Below are positions 1 through 7,907 of a DNA stretch of 64,000 bases, in pieces; within the stretch, counting starts at the first letter, position 1, and each line of letters opens with the position of its first letter. Below the pieces are notes generated by a model. That model saw only the letters and a program-made list of their open reading frames with translations. It was not told the DNA's origin and made no database searches. The position numbers and the translations under genes are program-made. This DNA is from Candidatus Zixiibacteriota bacterium (GTDB lineage: Bacteria > Zixibacteria > MSB-5A5 > GN15 > FEB-12), in the NCBI GenBank assembly GCA_035380245.1, contig DAOSXA010000002.1:682001-746000 (forward strand), given 5' to 3'.

Positions 1-910
1 GCGGCAGAAAAGCGAAACGGAAGAAATAACTGGTGCTTCTGAAATAGAAAAATAGCCCGGCTCCTACGAGGATCAGCACCAACGCCAGCAATCCTTTGGT
101 AGAAGGAGACCAGCGTCCGATGCGACGGCCGAGCGGTGTATCATGAAGCAACACCAGGATCAGTCCCGGCAACAAGACCGCCCCGAGAACGTGCATGAAC
201 ACGGTCACGACGAAGGCGACCAGAACCCACCAGCGGTTGAGACGGCCTATCAGCGACAGCATCGCGATAAGTGTAAAGGCTGCCGTCGCGACCAGGAAAA
301 GCGAATAGTTTTCAACATAGCCGAAAAACTGCAGGCTGTAGCCGCCGCTGAGACAGCCGATCACGAACAGCACGCGGCCCGATCGCACAATGGGCAGACG
401 CAGCGCGGTCAGGCTTACCAGAACCGCGAAGACCACCCCGGCAAAGACGGCAATGATTTGATACGTCAGGGTGGCGGTCGCCTCGCCGTCTCCGCCGAGC
501 AGATTGAACAAACCTAAGTGTGCCAGTGATTCTCCCACCTCGCGAGCCTTGAAGGCGAACGTCTTCCCTGCGCCGAGAGACGAAACCAGGGTATAGCCGT
601 CGCCGAGGAAATGAGTACCGACTCTGCCGAACCAGAACAGTAGTCCGGCCACGATTGGTACGATCCACCAGAGCCGCGCGAATTTATCTTCTCCCCCTTC
701 AGAAGAATCGAACAATCCTTTGGACATCGGCGACATCAGCGCTATCGGTACGGCTGCCCCCATGACGAACAGCGACAGTCTGACCCAGAGCGGATAAAAC
801 GCCCACCAGTTCAAACCCCACACCCGCAGGTCGGGAAAGAAGGAGAAGAGGAGATACAACAACAGCATCGTGAAGTAGAGCGTTATGCTAACCTTGTACC
901 TTGCTGCCAT
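1..910 (-). CDS. Multi-pass membrane protein, C-terminus outside window
   Basis: An open frame of about 303 codons runs from an ATG at 910 down to the window edge, so the C-terminus is missing. The translation starts MAARYKVSITLYF and is rich in hydrophobic helices (roughly 8 segments), with loops containing WWAFYPLW, GDGYTLVSSL and FGYVENYSL. The topology, with a short charged loop after the second helix, resembles multi-pass glycosyltransferase-C-type (PMT/ArnT-like) proteins, but I see no decisive catalytic motif, so function is unknown. The start is supported by an AAAGGA ribosome binding site 6 bases upstream and a good promoter at 972-1000. It is separated from icd by the icd terminator, so it is its own transcription unit. 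Confidence 0.75.
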   Translation of the reverse strand, partial: MAARYKVSITLYFTMLLLYLLFSFFPDLRVWGLNWWAFYPLWVRLSLFVMGAAVPIALMSPMSKGLFDSSEGGEDKFARLWWIVPIVAGLLFWFGRVGTHFLGDGYTLVSSLGAGKTFAFKAREVGESLAHLGLFNLLGGDGEATATLTYQIIAVFAGVVFAVLVSLTALRLPIVRSGRVLFVIGCLSGGYSLQFFGYVENYSLFLVATAAFTLIAMLSLIGRLNRWWVLVAFVVTVFMHVLGAVLLPGLILVLLHDTPLGRRIGRWSPSTKGLLALVLILVGAGLFFYFRSTSYFFRFAFLP

Positions 911-971
911 TGACTATCCTTTGGAGAACGATCGAGACACCTGCCAACCGAATAAGCGATTTTATTAGCCT

Positions 972-1000
972 AATATAGATCCATCGGTTTTTTCTAACAA
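972..1000 (-). promoter_or_regulatory. Sigma-70-type promoter for the membrane protein
   Basis: On the minus strand TTGTTA (1000-995) and TATATT (977-972) are separated by exactly 17 bases. The predicted start of transcription is near 965, leaving a leader of about 55 bases before the ATG at 910. The stretch is much more AT-rich than its surroundings. Confidence 0.6.
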
Positions 1001-1024
1001 CTTGATAATGCGGAGTACAACACA

Positions 1025-1054
1025 AAGCCCCCGCCTCTGGCGAGACGGGGGCTT
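1025..1054 (-). terminator. Rho-independent terminator after icd
   Basis: A 9-bp perfect GC-rich stem (AAGCCCCCG / CGGGGGCTT) with a 12-base loop lies 28 bases past the icd stop codon. It is followed on the minus strand by TGTGTTGT, a weak U-rich tail. It closes the larA-like/mdh/icd unit. Confidence 0.75.
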
Positions 1055-1081
1055 GTTTATCGAAGTATCTCGCGGAGCGAT

Positions 1082-2323
1082 TTACATGTTCGAAATGATG
1101 TTGGTCGCAAACTGGGAAGTACCGATCTTCTTGGCGCCCTTCATCTGACGATGCAGGTCGTAAGTGACGGTCTTCTTGGCGATGGTTTTCTCAATCGCTT
1201 TTTCGATCAAACGCGCGGCCTTGTCCCAACCGAGATAGTCGAGCATCATCACCGCCGACAGCATGAGCGAGCCGGGGTTGATGACGTCCTTGTCGGCGTA
1301 CTTCGGCGCGGTGCCGTGAGTTGCCTCGAAGAGACCGATGTAGTCGCCGATGTTCGCGCCCGGAGCCATGCCAAGACCACCGACCTGCGCCGCGCAGGCG
1401 TCGGACAGATAGTCGCCGTTCAGGTTCGGGGTGGCAACCACCTCGTACTCGTCGGAGCGGGTCAGGATTTGCTGGAACATGGAATCGGCAATGCGATCCT
1501 TGATCACGATCTTGCCCTTGGGAGCCTTGCCTTTGTACTTCGACCAGAGTTCATCCTCAGTGATCGTCTGCCTCGGGAACTCCTTGCGAGCCACCTCGTA
1601 GCCCCAGTCACGGAAAGCCCCTTCGGTGAACTTCATAATGTTCCCCTTGTGGACCAGCGTAACCGAGCCGCACTTGTGGGCGATAGCATGCTGGATAGCC
1701 TTGCGGACCAGACGCTTCGAACCGGTCGCGGAGATCGGCTTGATGCCGATGCCGGAGTCGGGACGAATGTTGGTCTTCATGGACTTGTTCAGCCAGGCGA
1801 TCACTTTCCTGGCGTCATTACCGCCCTTTTTCCACTCGATCCCGGCATAGACGTCCTCGGTGTTCTCGCGGTAGATGATGACATTCATCTTCTCGGGATG
1901 AGTCACCGGCGAGCCGACGCCCTTGAACCAGCGCACGGGACGAACACAGGCATAGAGATTGAGAATCTGCCGAAGGCTGACGTTCAGCGAGCGGAATCCC
2001 CCGCCGATCGGCGTGGTCAACGGGCCTTTGAGCGCCACGATGTACTTCTTGATGGCTGCAATGGTCTCATCGGGCAGCCATTCCTTGTACAGCTCATTGG
2101 CCTTTTCACCGGCATAGACATCCATCCAGGCGACTTTCTTTTTGCCCTTATAGGCTTTCTCGACCGCGGCATCGACCACCCGGCGGGTGGCCTTCATGAT
2201 ATCACGACCGATGCCATCACCCTCGATGACCGGTATGATCGGACGGTTCGGAATAACGAGCTTCTTGTTCTTGATCTTTATCTGCTGGCCGTCTTTCGGC
2301 ACTTGAATATGCTTGTATGCCAT
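1082..2323 (-). CDS. icd: Isocitrate dehydrogenase (NADP-type family)
   Basis: Oxidative decarboxylation of isocitrate to 2-oxoglutarate in the TCA cycle; cytoplasmic. The 413-residue length matches the bacterial NADP-dependent family (E. coli 416). Visible signatures are VIEGDGIGRDI near the N-terminus, the substrate-binding SLNVSLRQ loop containing the serine that is phosphorylated in E. coli, the YRENTEDVYAGIEW segment, and NLNGDYLSDACAAQVGG around residue 305. The ATG at 2323 is preceded by an AGGAGA site that overlaps the mdh stop codon, so translation is probably coupled to mdh, 8 bases upstream. A terminator follows at 1025-1054. Cofactor preference (NADP versus NAD) was not proven from residues. 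It is the last gene of a larA-like/mdh/icd operon. Confidence 0.97.
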   Translation of the reverse strand: MAYKHIQVPKDGQQIKIKNKKLVIPNRPIIPVIEGDGIGRDIMKATRRVVDAAVEKAYKGKKKVAWMDVYAGEKANELYKEWLPDETIAAIKKYIVALKGPLTTPIGGGFRSLNVSLRQILNLYACVRPVRWFKGVGSPVTHPEKMNVIIYRENTEDVYAGIEWKKGGNDARKVIAWLNKSMKTNIRPDSGIGIKPISATGSKRLVRKAIQHAIAHKCGSVTLVHKGNIMKFTEGAFRDWGYEVARKEFPRQTITEDELWSKYKGKAPKGKIVIKDRIADSMFQQILTRSDEYEVVATPNLNGDYLSDACAAQVGGLGMAPGANIGDYIGLFEATHGTAPKYADKDVINPGSLMLSAVMMLDYLGWDKAARLIEKAIEKTIAKKTVTYDLHRQMKGAKKIGTSQFATNIISNM

Positions 2324-2331
2324 TTCGTCTC

Positions 2332-3258
2332 CTAGTAGCCCATGATCTTGAGATGTTCCTTGTAAGTCGCAGCAGAGGTCTGCAACGCCGTAAGCTCGGC
2401 CTTCTTGAGCTTCAGTTCGAGAATCTTCTCGACACCGTTGGCTCCCAGGACAACCGGCACGCCGATGTAAATGTCCTTGATACCGTATTGTCCGGTAAGA
2501 TAAGCCGAAGCCGGCAGAACCTTCTTCTCGTCGTTGAACACTGCTTTTGCCATATCTACTGAAGCAGCGCCCGGTGCGTAGTAGGCCGAACCGGTCTTGA
2601 GCAACTTGACGATTTCGCCGCCGCCGACACGGGTACGATCGGCGATAGCCTTAATGCGATCCTTCGGGATGAGCTCTTCGATCGGAATACCTGCCACGGT
2701 GGTATAACGAGGAAGCGGGACCATCGTATCGCCATGACCGCCGAGCACCATTGCGTTGGTGTCGGTCATTGCCACGCCCAGTTCCATGGCGATGAAAGCA
2801 CGGAAACGAATCGAATCCAGAACACCGGCCTGTCCGAAAACGCGGTTGGCCGGGAAACCGGTCACTTTGCGCATGTGGAAGGTCATCAGGTCGAGAGGAT
2901 TCGAAACCATGATAACGTAACTCTTCGGGGCATATTTCTTGATGTTGAGACCAACCGACTTGACGATGTCGGCGTTCATGTTCAACAAGTCCTCGCGAGA
3001 CATGCCGGGCTTACGCGGCAGACCGGCCGTCATGATGACGATATCCGCGCCCTTAATGTCTGAAAACTTGTTGCTGCCTTTGACCATGGCATTGTAGCCG
3101 CGGACAGGACCGGCTTGGGTGAGGTCAAGCCCTTTGCCCTGCGGTACACCCTCAACGATGTCCACCATGACGATGTCGGCGATGTTGGCTTCTGCCAGGT
3201 ACATGGCGCATGAGGCGCCTACGTTCCCGGCGCCGATAACTGCGATCTTCTTGTTCAT
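2332..3258 (-). CDS. mdh: Malate dehydrogenase (LDH-like type)
   Basis: Interconverts malate and oxaloacetate with NAD in the TCA cycle. The 308 residues show the Rossmann motif GAGNVGAS at 8-15, the MVDIVEG dinucleotide-binding strand end with an acid fitting NAD specificity, the substrate loop LPRKPGMSRED whose arginine distinguishes malate from lactate dehydrogenases, the VSNPLD strand, and the catalytic GGHGDTMVPL histidine near 174. This is the group-3, LDH-like type found in many anaerobes and FCB bacteria. The ATG has a GGAGG site 6 bases upstream. It lies 34 bases after a larA-like gene and 8 bases before icd, with no terminator between. Confidence 0.97.
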   Translation of the reverse strand: MNKKIAVIGAGNVGASCAMYLAEANIADIVMVDIVEGVPQGKGLDLTQAGPVRGYNAMVKGSNKFSDIKGADIVIMTAGLPRKPGMSREDLLNMNADIVKSVGLNIKKYAPKSYVIMVSNPLDLMTFHMRKVTGFPANRVFGQAGVLDSIRFRAFIAMELGVAMTDTNAMVLGGHGDTMVPLPRYTTVAGIPIEELIPKDRIKAIADRTRVGGGEIVKLLKTGSAYYAPGAASVDMAKAVFNDEKKVLPASAYLTGQYGIKDIYIGVPVVLGANGVEKILELKLKKAELTALQTSAATYKEHLKIMGY

Positions 3259-3292
3259 TCTGTCCTCCGAATGAGTGAGTCTTACAAACGGT

Positions 3293-4507
3293 TTATGCTG
3301 TCAATACGGTGTTACCTGCGTCATGTACGACTGCCACTCGGCATGCCGTAATATTATTCCAAGCTATAAACAAGAATTTATATATGTTGTCAAGAGGTTC
3401 ATAGAACACCTGACGGACATCCGCCTCGGGAACCTCTGAGACTACTCGAACGTTGATACGTTTACCCACGTTGATAACGCGAGAGAGCTTATGTGATCCG
3501 AACTTGAGTGGTCCCGAACACGGTCGGTTGTTCACGCGATCCCAGGTTTTACTCAGATCGTAAAACGCTCGCGAGCCGATTCCTTCGCCGCAATGCGAAA
3601 CCAGCACCAGACTGCCGCCGTCCTTCACTCCGCGCTGACAATTCTCCATACCCTTCTGAATCTGATAGAGATTTTTATCCAACGGCGGTAATAATTCACA
3701 GAGCACGATATCGTAAGGCTCATCGACAACGTTCGAAAACAACTGGCGGGCTACGGCCGTGCATTCGATGAACGCATCGTGTAAGGAACCGCATGAGATA
3801 TGGGCAATCGCGCCGGTTGCATCGAGCACCGTCTGCAAACCGATCATGGCATTCATATCGAGTAATCCGGAGAGGTTCATCAGATGCTCGGCCACAGGGT
3901 TTCCTTCGAGCCGCAGCGGTTGCGCTTCGAGCGAGTTGGCCAGGTTATGATTACGTTCCACCGTGGCGAGGTCGGTTAAACCGGGGAAAACCGATTTTCG
4001 TCCGCCGGTGAATCCGGCGAAGTAATGCGGTTCCACCGACCCGATCAGCAGCGGCTTTTCCGCCTCCAGGAACTTGCGATTGACCAGAACCTGCTCACCG
4101 AAGTTGTCCTTCCCAACTGAGGCCATCGAATCGGTTTTACGGGAATCGTGGATCCAGAGCCGGTTGTGCAGGCGCGGCAGAAACGAACCGAAAATTTTTC
4201 GTAGCTGATCATCTGTCGGTGCGGCATGAGTTCCGGTTGCAATCAGAAAATCCGCCCGGTCGATCAGCCCGCCGTCGGTTTTGTCGATCCATTCAAGCAA
4301 AGTCGACGTGGGGGTGTTGCGATAGGCATCGTTGACAACGATCAGCGGCCGTTCGGGAATCAGATCGAAAACACCTTCCCAGACAGTCGCGAAATCGTCA
4401 ATCGTAATCGGCCTGGAAGCCTTCCCCGGAGCAAAGCAATCCACCGTCACCGCTTCCGGGAAATCCAACTCGATATAACTGTCACCGTAGACCAGCCTGG
4501 TTTTCAT
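3293..4507 (-). CDS. LarA-family nickel-pincer 2-hydroxyacid racemase homologue
   Basis: Belongs to the LarA (DUF2088) family, whose characterised members racemise or epimerise 2-hydroxyacids with a covalently bound nickel-pincer nucleotide. The 404 residues fit the family (LarA about 425). Key elements are visible: GTHAAPT with the first catalytic histidine, EPHYFAGFTGGRKSVFPG containing the second histidine and the lysine that carries the pincer cofactor, then a GNP-containing helix. Members act on lactate, malate and other acids, so the substrate is open. Its position directly upstream of mdh in the same unit favours malate as substrate (inference). No larB, larC or larE is in the window. 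The ATG at 4507 has no clear ribosome site; a perfect inverted repeat lies just upstream at 4521-4546. Confidence 0.85.
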   Translation of the reverse strand: MKTRLVYGDSYIELDFPEAVTVDCFAPGKASRPITIDDFATVWEGVFDLIPERPLIVVNDAYRNTPTSTLLEWIDKTDGGLIDRADFLIATGTHAAPTDDQLRKIFGSFLPRLHNRLWIHDSRKTDSMASVGKDNFGEQVLVNRKFLEAEKPLLIGSVEPHYFAGFTGGRKSVFPGLTDLATVERNHNLANSLEAQPLRLEGNPVAEHLMNLSGLLDMNAMIGLQTVLDATGAIAHISCGSLHDAFIECTAVARQLFSNVVDEPYDIVLCELLPPLDKNLYQIQKGMENCQRGVKDGGSLVLVSHCGEGIGSRAFYDLSKTWDRVNNRPCSGPLKFGSHKLSRVINVGKRINVRVVSEVPEADVRQVFYEPLDNIYKFLFIAWNNITACRVAVVHDAGNTVLTA

Positions 4508-4520
4508 CGCAGTAAGAAGT

Positions 4521-4546
4521 GTTGTCTCGCTGTGTATTGAGACAAC
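4521..4546. promoter_or_regulatory. Perfect inverted repeat upstream of the LarA homologue
   Basis: GTTGTCTC and GAGACAAC form an 8-bp perfect inverted repeat around a 10-base spacer, ending 14 bases before the ATG at 4507. Arm length and spacing fit a dimeric repressor site; a leader hairpin is the alternative. It is the only candidate control site of the larA-like/mdh/icd unit because the ndk terminator lies just upstream. Confidence 0.5.
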
Positions 4547-4564
4547 AAACCGGTTGGGATTGAA

Positions 4565-4594
4565 AAAACCCGGCGCCTTTCGACGCCGGGTTTT
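4565..4594 (-). terminator. Rho-independent terminator after ndk
   Basis: An 11-bp perfect stem (AAAACCCGGCG / CGCCGGGTTTT) with an 8-base loop begins 7 bases after the ndk stop codon and ends in a T-run on the minus strand. It ends the long sucC-kor-ndk transcription unit. Confidence 0.9.
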
Positions 4595-4600
4595 CTATTA

Positions 4601-5002
4601 TCATCCGCCAAAGAAGAAACTTATTTCCCTGACGGCGTTCTCATCGGAATCCGATGCATGCACTGAATTGGCTTGTACGTTCCGCGCAATCTCTTGTCGA
4701 ATCGTACCGCAGGCAGCGTTGCTCGGATTGGTAGCCCCGATCAACTCACGTAAATCGGTTACCGCATTCTCTTTTTCAAGCACCATCGGCACGACCGGCC
4801 CCGAGGTCATGAACGTCACGAGGTCATTGAGGAACGGTTTACCCTCGTGTACCGCATAGAAGCGGCGAGCATCATCGGCTGAAAGGCGAGTCATTCGCAT
4901 TTCCGTAATCCGGAAACCGGCTCGTTCCAGACGATTGATGACATGACCGATCAGGTTGCGTTCGGTCGCATCGGGTTTGATGATCAATAGTGTCCTACTC
5001 AT
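4601..5002 (-). CDS. ndk: Nucleoside diphosphate kinase
   Basis: Transfers phosphate between nucleoside triphosphates and diphosphates. The 133 residues contain the N-terminal TLLIIKPDA, the mid-protein HEGKPF segment and the catalytic histidine in NSVHASDS. A GTG three codons upstream (5011) is possible, but the ATG at 5002 is chosen because GTGAGG sits at the right distance before it. It begins 5 bases after the korC stop and is the last gene of the sucC-sucD-korDABC-ndk train. This placement makes sense next to succinyl-CoA synthetase, which yields a nucleoside triphosphate that Ndk can equilibrate (inference). Confidence 0.96.
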   Translation of the reverse strand: MSRTLLIIKPDATERNLIGHVINRLERAGFRITEMRMTRLSADDARRFYAVHEGKPFLNDLVTFMTSGPVVPMVLEKENAVTDLRELIGATNPSNAACGTIRQEIARNVQANSVHASDSDENAVREISFFFGG

Positions 5003-5007
5003 CCGCC

Positions 5008-5586
5008 TCACTTTTTCTTGAGTTTCTGCGCTTCGCGGAAACCTATCTCGACCGCCTTACGGTTCTTATCCTCGGTCCCCTTGGGAGCACGGCTCAATAC
5101 CGCGTCAATCAAGGCGTCCTTGGTCACCAAATCGGTCAGCGCCGCAATAGCCCCCAATGCGATCACGTTGGCTACCATCACGTGTCCCGCTTCTTCCTTA
5201 GCCAGTTGCGTGAATGGCAAACCGTAGTAATTGTCGGTCGGGACTTCGGTCACCAAACCGGAATCAACGATCAACACTCCATCCTTATGCAAGTCGCTGT
5301 AGTATTTGTCCATCGACTCCTGAGTCATGGCCAGCAACAGATCGAGCTGCATAGCTTTGGGATAGTAAATCTCATTGGTCGAAACCACCACATCGGATTT
5401 GGAAGCGCCCCCGCGAGCTTCGGGACCGTACGACTGTGTTTGTACGACGTTCTTCGAATAATCGGTGCCGATAGCTTCGGCCAGGATCACCGAGGCCAGG
5501 ATCATACCCTGCCCTCCGGAACCGGACAGACGCATTTCAAACCGATCGTGCGGAATCTCGATCTTATCCAGCAGTTTGTGTTCCAT
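5008..5586 (-). CDS. korC: 2-oxoglutarate:ferredoxin oxidoreductase, gamma subunit
   Basis: Gamma subunit of a 2-oxoacid:ferredoxin oxidoreductase. The protein (192 residues from the ATG at 5586) has the characteristic RLSGSGGQGMILAS near its start, QTQSYGPEARGG about residue 50 and a C-terminal helix. The ATG at 5586 is preferred over one 8 codons upstream because GGGAGG lies 9 bases before it and because it starts 1 base after the korB stop. The subunit order korD-korA-korB-korC together with sucCD points to 2-oxoglutarate rather than pyruvate as substrate; pure sequence does not prove this. Confidence 0.9.
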   Translation of the reverse strand: MEHKLLDKIEIPHDRFEMRLSGSGGQGMILASVILAEAIGTDYSKNVVQTQSYGPEARGGASKSDVVVSTNEIYYPKAMQLDLLLAMTQESMDKYYSDLHKDGVLIVDSGLVTEVPTDNYYGLPFTQLAKEEAGHVMVANVIALGAIAALTDLVTKDALIDAVLSRAPKGTEDKNRKAVEIGFREAQKLKKK

Positions 5587-5587
5587 C

Positions 5588-6448
5588 TTATTTACCTCCC
5601 TGCCGGGCATTGATCACCTTTTGGTATTCATCGCAGAACTCGGTCTTGACCATGTCCTCGTGCAGAGTGCCGATGACGATCTTTCCTTTGAGTTCTTCTT
5701 CGTTCATCGTCTTGGCCTTAGCCGTAGTAACACCTACCTCCTTGAAGTTCTTGACCATCGCTACGGCATCGCCGCGACGATTCAAACGCCCGAAGTAGGT
5801 ATGGCAGTTGGAAACCGCTTCGATCAGGGAGAATCCCTTATGAGAGATCCCTTCAATGATCGCCTTCTCCAACTGGGCCGCATGATATACGGTTCCGCGG
5901 GCCACAAACGTAGCTCCGGCCGCTTTGGCCAGACTGCACGGATCAAAGTGTTTCTCAACATTGCCGTATGGCGTTGTCGTAGAAAACGCTCCGCCCGGCG
6001 TAGTCGGTGAACCCTGACCGCCGGTCATACCGTAAATGCTGTTATTGATAAGGATAGCGGTGATATCGATGTTGCGCCGACAGGCATGAATGAAATGGTT
6101 GCCGCCGATCGCGAGGGCATCGCCGTCACCGGTGACCACGATAACTTTCATGTCCGGCCGAGCGAACTTCACACCGGTAGCGAACGCCAACGCACGACCG
6201 TGAGTCGTATGAAGGCTGTTGAAATCCATATAAACCGGCATGCGACTGGTACAGCCGATACCCGAAACCATAACTATCTCGTCCTTGGACAGGCCGAGCT
6301 TGTCAATAGCCCGGATAATCGCCGATTGTACGACACCGTTGCCGCATCCGGCACACCAGACCGACGGGAATTTTTTCTTCGGTCTCAGGTATTTCAGGAT
6401 AACGTCTGATTTTTGCTCGACTTTGGTTGGTTTTTCTGCAGTAGCCAT
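5588..6448 (-). CDS. korB: 2-oxoglutarate:ferredoxin oxidoreductase, beta subunit
   Basis: Thiamine-diphosphate-binding beta subunit (286 residues). Visible motifs are FPSVWCAGCGNG with the paired cysteines of this family, GIGCTSRMP, THGRALAFATG, and the TPP/Mg signature VTGDGDALAIGGNHF followed by NNSIYGMTGGQ. The C-terminal extension after about 240 is short. The ATG at 6448 shares one base with the korA stop codon (TGATG), and GAGGTGAT lies just upstream, so translation is coupled. A GTG one codon earlier is also possible. Confidence 0.93.
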   Translation of the reverse strand: MATAEKPTKVEQKSDVILKYLRPKKKFPSVWCAGCGNGVVQSAIIRAIDKLGLSKDEIVMVSGIGCTSRMPVYMDFNSLHTTHGRALAFATGVKFARPDMKVIVVTGDGDALAIGGNHFIHACRRNIDITAILINNSIYGMTGGQGSPTTPGGAFSTTTPYGNVEKHFDPCSLAKAAGATFVARGTVYHAAQLEKAIIEGISHKGFSLIEAVSNCHTYFGRLNRRGDAVAMVKNFKEVGVTTAKAKTMNEEELKGKIVIGTLHEDMVKTEFCDEYQKVINARQGGK

Positions 6449-7584
6449 CACATCACCTCTTCGAGCTTCTCGAGCAGTTGCAGCGGCGTGATGATTTCGC
6501 CGTCGTAACGATTCAACTTGTGGATTTCAATTTCGGGCGACAGAATACGGCTGACCTCGTTGACCATCTGTCCCATATTCAATTCCGCCACGATTACCTT
6601 ACGAACCTTGCTGCAGTAATCCTGCAACTCTTCCTCGGGGAACGGCCAGATCGTATATAGTTGGATACAACCGACCTTGACTCCGGCCTTACGAGCCAAA
6701 GCCACCGCCAGCAGAGCGGCTCGCGAGACGGTTCCATAGGATATAATCGCGATCTCGGCATCGTCCATCATGGCCGTTCGCAGCTTGGTGATTTCACTGC
6801 GATAGTTCATGATCTTGTTACGGAGTTTGTCGAGTTTCCAGGTAATCTCTTTCAGATTAGCCGTAGCGAATCCCATTGGGTCGTGCGTCAAACCGGTGAT
6901 ATTGTAGCGATACCCTTCGCCATAAGCGGGCATCGGAGAAACCGAGTTGGCCGTCTGAGCGAACGGTTCGAAATCCTCCGGCGAAACGGTCGGTTTTATG
7001 CGATCGATAATCGGTATTTCACCCTTCTTGGGAATCGAGACCAGTTCACGCTGGTGAGCCATAACCTCATCAAGAAGAACGGTTACCGGCGTGCGAAAAC
7101 GTTCAGCCAAATTGAAAGCACGAATCGTTTCCGTCAGCGTTTCCCCTACCGTCGACGGGGCCAACGCGATGGCCGTGTAATCACCGTGAGTACCCCAGCG
7201 AGCCTGCATCGTATCGGACTGGCTGATTTTAGTCGGCAATCCGGTCGAAGGACCGCCACGCTGGACATTGACCACTACGCAGGGGGTTTCGGTAATATAG
7301 GCATAACCAATCCCCTCCTGCATGAGAGAATATCCCGGACCCGATGTAGCCGTCATTGACTTGAGCCCGGCAACCGAGGCGCCGACGATGGCCGCCATCG
7401 AGGCGATCTCATCCTCCATTTGGATGAACTTCCCGCCGAGCTTGGGCAGCTCACGGGCGCAGCCCTCGGCGATTTCGGTGGAAGGAGTAATCGGATAACC
7501 GGCATAGAAATGCAACCCGGCATAAATAGCGCCCTGGACACATGCCATGTTACCCTGCATCAACGACCTTTGAGTATCTACCAT
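6448..7584 (-). CDS. korA: 2-oxoglutarate:ferredoxin oxidoreductase, alpha subunit
   Basis: Alpha subunit of the KOR complex, 378 residues. It contains the pyrimidine-binding FYAGYPITPSTEI motif, the QMEDEIASMAAIVGAS helix carrying the catalytic glutamate, the TSGPGYSLMQEGIGYA stretch and the RGGPSTGLPTK substrate loop typical of 2-oxoacid oxidoreductases. The gamma domain is not fused, matching the separate korC. The ATG at 7584 follows an AGGGGA site and lies 11 bases after the korD stop; upstream in-frame starts overlap korD and lack a site. Confidence 0.93.
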   Translation of the reverse strand: MVDTQRSLMQGNMACVQGAIYAGLHFYAGYPITPSTEIAEGCARELPKLGGKFIQMEDEIASMAAIVGASVAGLKSMTATSGPGYSLMQEGIGYAYITETPCVVVNVQRGGPSTGLPTKISQSDTMQARWGTHGDYTAIALAPSTVGETLTETIRAFNLAERFRTPVTVLLDEVMAHQRELVSIPKKGEIPIIDRIKPTVSPEDFEPFAQTANSVSPMPAYGEGYRYNITGLTHDPMGFATANLKEITWKLDKLRNKIMNYRSEITKLRTAMMDDAEIAIISYGTVSRAALLAVALARKAGVKVGCIQLYTIWPFPEEELQDYCSKVRKVIVAELNMGQMVNEVSRILSPEIEIHKLNRYDGEIITPLQLLEKLEEVM

Positions 7585-7595
7585 CGTGACTTCCC

Positions 7596-7856
7596 CTACT
7601 TGTAGTTCGACGTTATGGCGAAGTCGGGACAATGCGTCCAGCAGATCGTACACTGGGTGCAATCTTCGGGACGGGCCAGCACAGGCTTGCCGTTTCGATC
7701 GGGTTCAAACACCTGGGTCGGACAAAGCGCGATGCAAAGATTGCAGGCTTTACACCAGGTCAGGTTTATGGTTAACGGCGGCGGACCCGCCGAATAATCA
7801 ATCTTGCTCTTACCTGTTTTCTTCGGTGCGGAATTAACCGCGTCAGAATCAGTCAT
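7596..7856 (-). CDS. korD: 2x[4Fe-4S] ferredoxin-like delta subunit of KOR
   Basis: An 86-residue ferredoxin that should pass electrons between the oxidoreductase and free ferredoxin. Two complete Cx2Cx2Cx3CP cluster motifs are visible (WCKACNLCIALCP near 34-46 and DCTQCTICWTHCP near 65-77). A roughly 25-residue polar N-terminal extension precedes the first motif. The ATG has a GAGGATC site 6 bases upstream. It follows sucD by 51 bases and precedes korA by 11, so it belongs to the same unit. Confidence 0.9.
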   Translation of the reverse strand: MTDSDAVNSAPKKTGKSKIDYSAGPPPLTINLTWCKACNLCIALCPTQVFEPDRNGKPVLARPEDCTQCTICWTHCPDFAITSNYK

Positions 7857-7907
7857 GACAGATCCTCGTGTAAGAGTGTTACTCCATTATTGAATCAACA
7901 GATTTGT

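Noticed and set aside
1151..2335. Long plus-strand open frame of 394 codons opposite icd
   Set aside because: It is the antisense shadow of icd, with no ribosome site and no protein-like domain pattern; codon bias of the minus strand creates it.
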